NCBI GenBank assembly: GCA_022494885.1
Contig: JAGVSM010000496.1
Coordinates: forward strand, 1 to 64,000
Direction of reading: 5' to 3'
Source of the DNA: Micrasema longulum
Taxonomy: Eukaryota > Arthropoda > Insecta > Trichoptera > Brachycentridae
DNA: 64,000 bases
The notes beneath the pieces were generated by a model. That model made no database searches, was not told where the DNA came from, and saw only the letters and a list, made by a program, of their open reading frames with translations. Below, piece by piece: positions 58,080 to 64,000 of the stretch (within the stretch, counting starts at the first letter, position 1; each line of letters opens with the position of its first letter). A program made the translations under genes and the position numbers.

Positions 58080-58929
58080 CCTATAATCGGATTTTTGCTA
58101 AAAATTCTTAAAAATGTGAATAACTTTTAAACGACTGAATATCGCTTGACATACGTGGAGGTTAAATCGATAGGCATTGAGGTCCCCTATCGCTCTGCTA
58201 CCGATGATCCGTCCTCCCAGTTACAGGCTGTATATAATTCTTCCATACGTGTTATGTCACTGAACTCCTTCTTAACGGGTTAACCGATTTACGTGCGGTT
58301 TTCAGCGAAATGTAGATCTTTGCGCTGCGCGTGTTCGTAGATATTAAAATTTACACTTAAATATGTAAAAAGAAAAGTAAGAAGCATAAATCCTTTTTTT
58401 ACCGACCAACCAGGGTTGCATTCGACAATAATGCTAATACAAAAATATGAAAGGAAATTGTTTTTTTGTGTTTAAAAAAGTTTGTTTTTGAATGTTTACA
58501 AACACTATTATTATTTCCTTTCATTCCTCATGATTTTTTCCCACTTATTTCTTTTTACTGGATTTTTGGTAATGCTGAATTAATATTAACTGACATTCAA
58601 TGCATTTTTGAAAATCGCATTCTTGGATAAAGTGTACCCTTGTTGGTAAGAAAAGCCAAGTTTGACATATGAAAATAAAAATAAAATAAAAATATGCAAA
58701 AAGAATTCTATGTTAAAAAAATATTTTATGTTTTGGAATTCAACCATAAACAAGTATGTAGATAGTAGATACCTACTTAACTTTGATATTTGAATATTAA
58801 TAATTTTTAGTTTTAGAATTCAATTATTAACAAGTTCCTAGGTACCTACTTATCAATGAAAAGTATTCTTCCAAGGTAATAGCAGGCAAGCCAACGTTCG
58901 GGCAGGACAACGTCTGTCAGGTCCGCTAG
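58080..58929 (+). mobile_element. Helitron-like non-autonomous element, 3' end visible
   Basis: The right end GGACAACGTCTGTCAGGTCC is followed by GCTAG and a T, fitting the CTRR-T rule of Helitron 3' ends with a short stem (GGAC/GTCC) just before. The left part has AACGGGTTAACCGATTTACG, TGCGGTTTTCAGCGAAATGT and TTTGCGCTGCGCG, a promoter-free GC-richer stretch typical of such elements in Lepidoptera as I recall them. No Rep/helicase is present. The 5' end (expected TC after A) is not fixed. Confidence 0.5.
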
Positions 58930-58930
58930 T

Positions 58931-59775
58931 ATTTTATAAATTTGGGCATAAAAACCTAGAAAATACTTCTTTTCTTTTATAAGTAAACAAAGCATTCAAA
59001 TTTATAAAATGATTTACGATATGATTTATGTATCTGAAAAGCGTTCTGAAATGTAAATTATTTTTATCATTAAATATGCGTTTATTCTTATTTATTGAAA
59101 TTAAGCGGAAGTCTAGGGGAACCAATGTAAGCGAAGTTCCTGTCATATTTTATTTCTGGAAGTCTTTATGACAGTTTCGATAATATTATTAATTATAATA
59201 AAATTAACATATTACAAGAGTGATGAAAAACGTTTTTAAGAAGGGAACGTCGAATCCTAGGCAATAATAGTGTTCATGATCAGTTGTTGATAGACAAGTT
59301 ATTGGAGAATCGAAAAAATATGGATGTAATTGATTTGAATTATTTATTGACAATTCTTGATGGAATTCCATTGTAGGTATTGCATCATAAACAGAATTGA
59401 TGAATGTGGCCACTTACCCAGCCTATGACAGGTATGGAGTTGATTATTTGGGATAGTTGCTCAATGTGTTTGTGCTATTTATGTATTTATTTATTTACAT
59501 ACATAAGGTTATTGTACATTATTTGAGACAGTAAGTCCCAACTCCATAGAACTAAAAGTCCTGTGTTGAGATGGGGCGAGCAATTATATGACACGGACAC
59601 ATGAGTATATCACCAAAAATATAGGATTGAAAACATAAAAAATAATTATAAAAAAAATATTTTTAAAAACATATATATGGCACATCAATACAGTAAACAG
59701 TAAACTCAATCATTTGGAAAATCATCAAGAAGTTTCCTTCTCAAATCCCTCTCACTAAGGAAAATCTAGTCCTTA
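58931..59775. other. AT-rich intergenic DNA
   Basis: Frames at 58934-59146 and 59204-59413 (both -) have no recognisable domain. No repeat family member is identified. Confidence 0.35.
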
Positions 59776-59779
59776 ACTC

Positions 59780-60055
59780 CTTTCTTGGACACCGAAAGAT
59801 CGTCTAAAAAGGTTTTCGAAGCAAATGTTGATGGATGCAAAAATCGAAGAAGACCGAGAAAGACGTGGCAAGACCAAATCCAACCAATACTTGTGAGCGG
59901 ACATGTCAAAAGTCGCCATAATCGGTGGACGTGCATGAAAAAATATATGAACATAGAGGAAATACGACTTATACGCAAAGACAGAGTGATATGGCGTTCT
60001 ACCCTGTCTGCCTACCGAAACGGTGTGGCATTTTGTTTATTTGTGTTTGTTAGAT
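59780..60055 (+). pseudogene. LINE reverse transcriptase C-terminal tail
   Basis: SSKKVFEANVDGCKNRRRPR, KTWQDQIQPILVSGHVKSR, NRWTCMKKYMNIEEIRLI and KDRVIWRSTLSAYRNG match the familiar last stretch of RTE-like LINE proteins (R-G-R-P-R-K-T-W, then a W-R near the end). The frame is open for 91 codons to the stop at 60060. Everything before the C-terminus is absent. Confidence 0.75.
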
Positions 60056-60072
60056 ACTGATTTTTTGTCATA

Positions 60073-60291
60073 TAAGTCCGCCTCGTAGTATAGTGGTTGC
60101 CCTTTTTGCCTACCATGATTAAGGTCCCAGGTTCGATTACTGGCAGGGGGGATATAAAATATTGGTTTTAAAGGTAATTCTACAATGCAATATTTCATTG
60201 CTCCTTGACTGGAACCTGGAACGTAAGACTGGTCACCTTACTTTAAATGTAATACCCCTGGGTGCGGATAGGGAAACGATGATGATGACGA
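60073..60291 (+). mobile_element. SINE-A tRNA-type copy with (GAT)n tail
   Basis: AAGTCCGCCTCGTAGTATAG (A box TAGTATAGTGG) is followed by TTTGCCTACCATGATTAAGG and GTCCCAGGTTCGATTACTGG (B box GGTTCGATTAC). A tRNA-unrelated body of about 130 bases ends in ATACCCCTGGGTGCGGATAG and GAAACGATGATGATGACG. This is the best-kept tRNA-like part in the window. It lacks the long head seen in other copies. The GAT tail resembles that of the LINE at 57335-57530. Confidence 0.75.
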
Positions 60292-60299
60292 TTCTTAAA

Positions 60300-61370
60300 A
60301 TAACATTTCAACAAGAAACAGTAGCTCGAAGTTCCCACAGCAAATCAGTCCATCTACACCTCAAGATACCATCAAAACGTTTATGAACAAAACGCTGACA
60401 GGGCGTGTCATAACGTCACTCATCGTAATAATCCCACTTGTTTGTGTGTTTTAACCACTTACTTTTCATCATAACTGGCGAGTTAAGGTACACCTGTTGA
60501 ATAAATTTATACCCGGAGATATTATCAGGTTAAACATTTGAGTAATGGAGGTATCATATAACATGACCCATGCCTCCACGCATGCCTTTTTTGTGAATAT
60601 AAAACGCATCCGTAATATTATTTATTCGATTTATTTTCTTAATCATACCGTCTTACATAGTTACGAATTGAAAAAAAATAAAAAAAATCAAGAAAAAATG
60701 TCCATAAAATAAAACAAATCTTTAATACTAAAAACAAAGATTTTATTAGTTGTCATAAATGTATTCAACTCAGAATACTTTCCTTTTTTCTCCATAGACA
60801 TTTTGTGAGCAAATTCTTATTTGTTTGATTTTTTTTTTTTTTTTAATACCGTTCATAACAACACATTCAGAAAAATATCCAAAATAATAATTCTATGCCA
60901 GTTATCATTTTTCTAAGTATGAAAATTAAAAAAAAAAAAACAAATAATATAAAGAATTATAAAGTACTTACATTTTAATTGAAATAACGTCAACAAATCT
61001 TATTTTAAAAGCATACTAAATTTAACGGCAAAGTAAAAACAGTGTTTAATTAGTATTGTATACATAATTTTATTTTACATCATGCCTAACCGGAATGCGG
61101 TACAAATTAAAACAGTGAGTGTCAATTTATTTTATAAAATATTTGACGGATACTACTTTGGTTAAAACGATAGAGAGCACAACCTATAAAAATCGCCACC
61201 CCGCATTGTTAGTACCTTGAGGAAACTAAATGAGATATGACCTAGACTTTTATAAAATAGTTGAGGACTGAGTTGATCGAAAAAGGAGAAGCAAGTGCTT
61301 GCTGTTGATCCAGGGCCGCGATTATTATAGGGAGCTAAAGACGTCATACCTTCGCCATGATGCTATAGTT
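60300..61370. other. AT-rich intergenic DNA
   Basis: Poly-T at 60830-60844 and A-runs. The frame 61162-61347 (-) lies in a balanced patch but has no recognisable content. Confidence 0.35.
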
Positions 61371-61373
61371 TAA

Positions 61374-61670
61374 GATAAATTCACTCTAGCGATTACGAAG
61401 ATACACTACCTACCCCGCCACCTTCAAGTTTTGGGTAGTAACATCGATATGTAACAAGGGGAAGTGCACGTCACGGTACACATATCCACGCACTTAAGTA
61501 ACATAGCTTTATTATGACATCAGAATTGAAGATAAATTCTCCCTATTAATTACGAAGATACACTACCGATCCCCCCACCATAAAGTTTTGATGTAAGTAC
61601 ATCGGTTTGTACCGACAGGTCAAGTAGCCCTCAATACGCATATCTACGTACTAAAAGTGACAAAAAATTT
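61374..61670. repeat. Tandem duplication, about 157 bp x 2
   Basis: GATAAATTC starts at 61374 and 61531. Both units continue with TTACGAAGATACACTACC, CCACC-T-AAGTTTTG, ACATCG-T-TGTA and CATATC-ACG-ACT in order. The divergence (roughly a quarter of positions) makes it older than the 126-bp one at 54965. The repeat may continue in part upstream. Confidence 0.75.
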
Positions 61671-61679
61671 ACCCCACCG

Positions 61680-62500
61680 ATCAATTTTTTTCTATAGTTA
61701 CGATTTATTTTTATTTTTATCGTTCCAAGGCAAGCAATTTTTTTCTCAAAAGCCTATTAAAAATATGAAAGGAATTTGTCAATTTTGAAGACCAAATAAA
61801 TTCTGATATAATTGTCTGTTTTTAAAACAAACGCCTAGATTCACAGATAATGTGGCTAGATTCTGCCCTATAAGAGCATCTTGGCGTAAAATGTCACCTC
61901 TATAAAACAAAAATTTAGTTGATTTATATTTTCTCCATCTGTTTTACTATCTTCCTGATTATACGTATCGAGATTCAAAAGCTTTGTAATCTCTCGATAT
62001 ACTCGTATAAGGCGATTGTAAAGCATACCGTCTTAGTAACTGTCAAAAGTCATATAAAAAAATAAGTTAAAGCCAGCATTTTTTTCTTGAATTGGGATTG
62101 ATTGGAGTTTATAAACGCTTTAAAGTGGGCACTTTTTATCACACATCACGCCTATTTGAAATATTAATGAGAACTAATTTTAATTAATTAAGGAACGAGG
62201 ACCAAATTTTAGGGGTCATTCGTTGGTTGGATTCGATCATATGACATCGAGATGACAAGTTGGTAGAACGAGGTAGATAGAGATAGTACAGAAGTTAAGT
62301 GTACCGTTTTGATATGTACTGACGAAGAATGTACGTACAATTTCCATGGTTTTGTAAACCTCAAGTTTTATTCAGACATGGTAAAAAAAAAAAAATCATC
62401 TACTTATCTACTGCTTTATTTATATATCATTAGGAATATAGATAAAATTACAGAATATGACAAAATATATTAATTTTATATCGAAGGTCGACGACTAGTA
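61680..62500. other. AT-rich intergenic DNA
   Basis: No gene or repeat copy is recognised. Poly-A at 62383-62394. Confidence 0.4.
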
Positions 62501-62507
62501 CAGCACA

Positions 62508-62660
62508 GACAAGCCCTGTAAATGCCTAGATTTTAATAGTTCCTTCTCAAAAATGTCATCTTTCTCTGTTCCAGTAAATGTATATCTTAATAACTTCCTA
62601 GGGAGGAAATCCAGCTAGTCTACAAACGTTTAGACATAATCATAACATTATTGAATAAAT
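62508..62660 (+). mobile_element. MITE-1 right arm
   Basis: CAAGCCCTGTAAATGCCTAG, TAGTTCCTTCTCAAAAATGT, AATAACTTCCTAGGGAGGAA, ATCCAGCTAGTCTACAAACG and TTTAGACATAATCATAACAT show the whole outer arm to its tip. The inner arm and left half are missing. Confidence 0.65.
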
Positions 62661-62664
62661 GTAA

Positions 62665-63465
62665 TTTGCTGTTTCCCAATAATAATTTACATCTGTTGAT
62701 GGCCTTGTTGTACGAAAATTTAAAAATAAACATAGACAACGTACATTGGATTATATTGTTTGAAAAATATTAAGTTTGTTGCCACTTGACATGAAAAATG
62801 TCATAATAAAAATAAAAATATGTTTTTATTACGAAAGTGGTTAGTAGACAGAACGTTCCTATATTGATTTATTATTTATGTAAAACATTTTTTATCTCTC
62901 ATTGAATACATTTTTGTTATTTTTTAGGTTAACATTTTTTTTTATTTCTTTCTTATTTTATTAACATTTTTCAGATCTTAATTTTAAAGGGTATTTTTAA
63001 TTTTCTTACTATTTTATTTTCTGTAGATATAAATTGAAATTTTTGTAAACTTTGTTTTAGTGTTTATCTTGTTTTGATTACATTTATGAGCACACACTAT
63101 TTATTTGTGTGTTTATTTTTTTTCTTATATTTAAAATATATTTAAGTTTTTACTAATTTACTAGCCATTTGGCTATTCTTTAATTTAAATTGCATTATTT
63201 TACTCTATTTTCTTACTTAAAAAAAATACTTCTTTAAACCATTCTTATCTAATTTTGTTGAGTTTTTTCTTCTTCATAATATTTTTTAGAGCATCAAAAA
63301 TAAAATAATATATGTTCATTATTTTATACGTATACAGTATTATGTATGTACTCTTTTATTTAATTATTAATTAAAACTAATGTCTGAGCACCAGATGACA
63401 AACTATTATTGAAGAGTTTATCGGGACATAATATTTTTTAACACTTTGATTTCTTTAAAACGTAT
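62665..63465. other. T-rich intergenic DNA
   Basis: There are long T-rich runs on the plus strand and no gene. It ends where the R1-like LINE fragment begins. Confidence 0.4.
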
Positions 63466-63471
63466 TCATAT

Positions 63472-63998
63472 TATAGTTGCTGTCCATGTGATGGCATCAC
63501 TGAGCAGACTGTGGAACATCTTCTTATATACTGTCCAATGTTTGATAGGCCGAGGTGGGAGCTTGAATGCAAAATAAACACTCTGATTGCTGCGACTAAT
63601 AACCTAGCTGAGCTCCTGAACTGTAATGATACACGAAGAGAGACTGTTCGATTCATTACAGGGACGATCAAGCAGGCTAAGTTATTCAATGGTGGTATCT
63701 AGTTCCTTTTGTTTTTTGTGTCCAACTTTTACCATTTTTATTTTTTATTATTTGTTAATGTAATATTTCTAGAATTATTTTGTTTATTCTGATTCTGCTT
63801 TATTTTTATTATTGTAAGTCTACGGTAAAAAATGTTGAAGTCAACGGAATATAATTTAAAGATAAATATATTCGATAAAACCTTGCACATAACAAAAGCA
63901 AGGTACAAATAATTTGCAACTACAAAAAAAAAAAGTATTAATATTGTAATAATGTGTATATTTTATTGAATAAAGACTCTAAAAAGAAAAAAAAACAT
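63472..63998 (+). pseudogene. R1-like LINE, C-terminal Cys-His tail and 3' UTR
   Basis: The frame 63472-63702 reads CCPCDGITEQTVEHLLIYCP, MFDRPRWELECK and RRETVRFITGTIKQAKLF, then a stop. CCPC...H-x4-C is the zinc-finger-like tail after the RT/RNase H part of R1-type LINEs. About 270 bases of 3' UTR follow, with AATAAA at 63969-63974 and an A-rich tail at the window edge, so the 3' end of the insertion is probably here. The 5' part is missing. The piece itself is undamaged, so the insertion may be young. Confidence 0.8.
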
Positions 63999-64000
63999 GT

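Overview
The window is a stretch of a large, AT-rich, repeat-laden insect genome, most probably a moth or butterfly (Lepidoptera). The evidence is a gene for a gallerimycin-type CS-alpha-beta peptide, a kind known from Lepidoptera, together with RTE-, Jockey- and R1-like non-LTR elements, tRNA-derived SINEs with a (GAT)n tail, a mariner relic, a Helitron-like end with CTAG, and a short TTAGG trace. There are no operons and almost no long open frames. Most open frames over 60 codons are chance frames or pieces of transposons.

The one well-supported host gene lies at 2555-4917 (+). It has four exons, all three introns are phase 1, and the product is a 135-residue secreted protein. It carries two six-cysteine CS-alpha-beta (defensin-like) domains of almost identical spacing, joined by a linker encoded by two short exons. 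A TATA box, GATA motifs and a weak NF-kappaB-like site lie upstream, and an AATAAA lies downstream. The layout resembles a minimal member of the lepidopteran X-tox family (tandem CS-alpha-beta immune proteins), here with only two modules. A 62-codon frame at 8403-8591 (+) with one transmembrane segment and a polyadenylation signal is a second, weaker gene candidate.

The rest is mobile DNA. Non-LTR fragments lie at 7860-8211 (-), 14925-15426 (-), 24675-25324 (+), 32985-33980 (+), 49622-50915 (+), 57335-57530 (-), 59780-60055 (+) and 63472-63998 (+). All are 5'-truncated or broken. A mariner relic lies at 55990-56600 (-). A foldback family (here 'MITE-1') occurs at least nine times, once inside intron 3 of the defensin-like gene. 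A smaller family ('MITE-B') sits inside intron 1 and again, inverted, just behind the gene. A 740-760 bp TIR element occurs twice (17240-18000 and 25868-26609). One composite SINE family (a non-tRNA head followed by a tRNA-like module) occurs on both strands, and two or three other tRNA-like families are present.

Tandem or spaced repeats lie at 21648-22045, 47447-47678 (ATTTT microsatellite), 54965-55219 (126 bp x 2) and 61374-61670 (157 bp x 2). A decayed frame on the minus strand at 36500-37186 could not be classified. Coordinates of degenerate repeats are approximate because they were read by eye.
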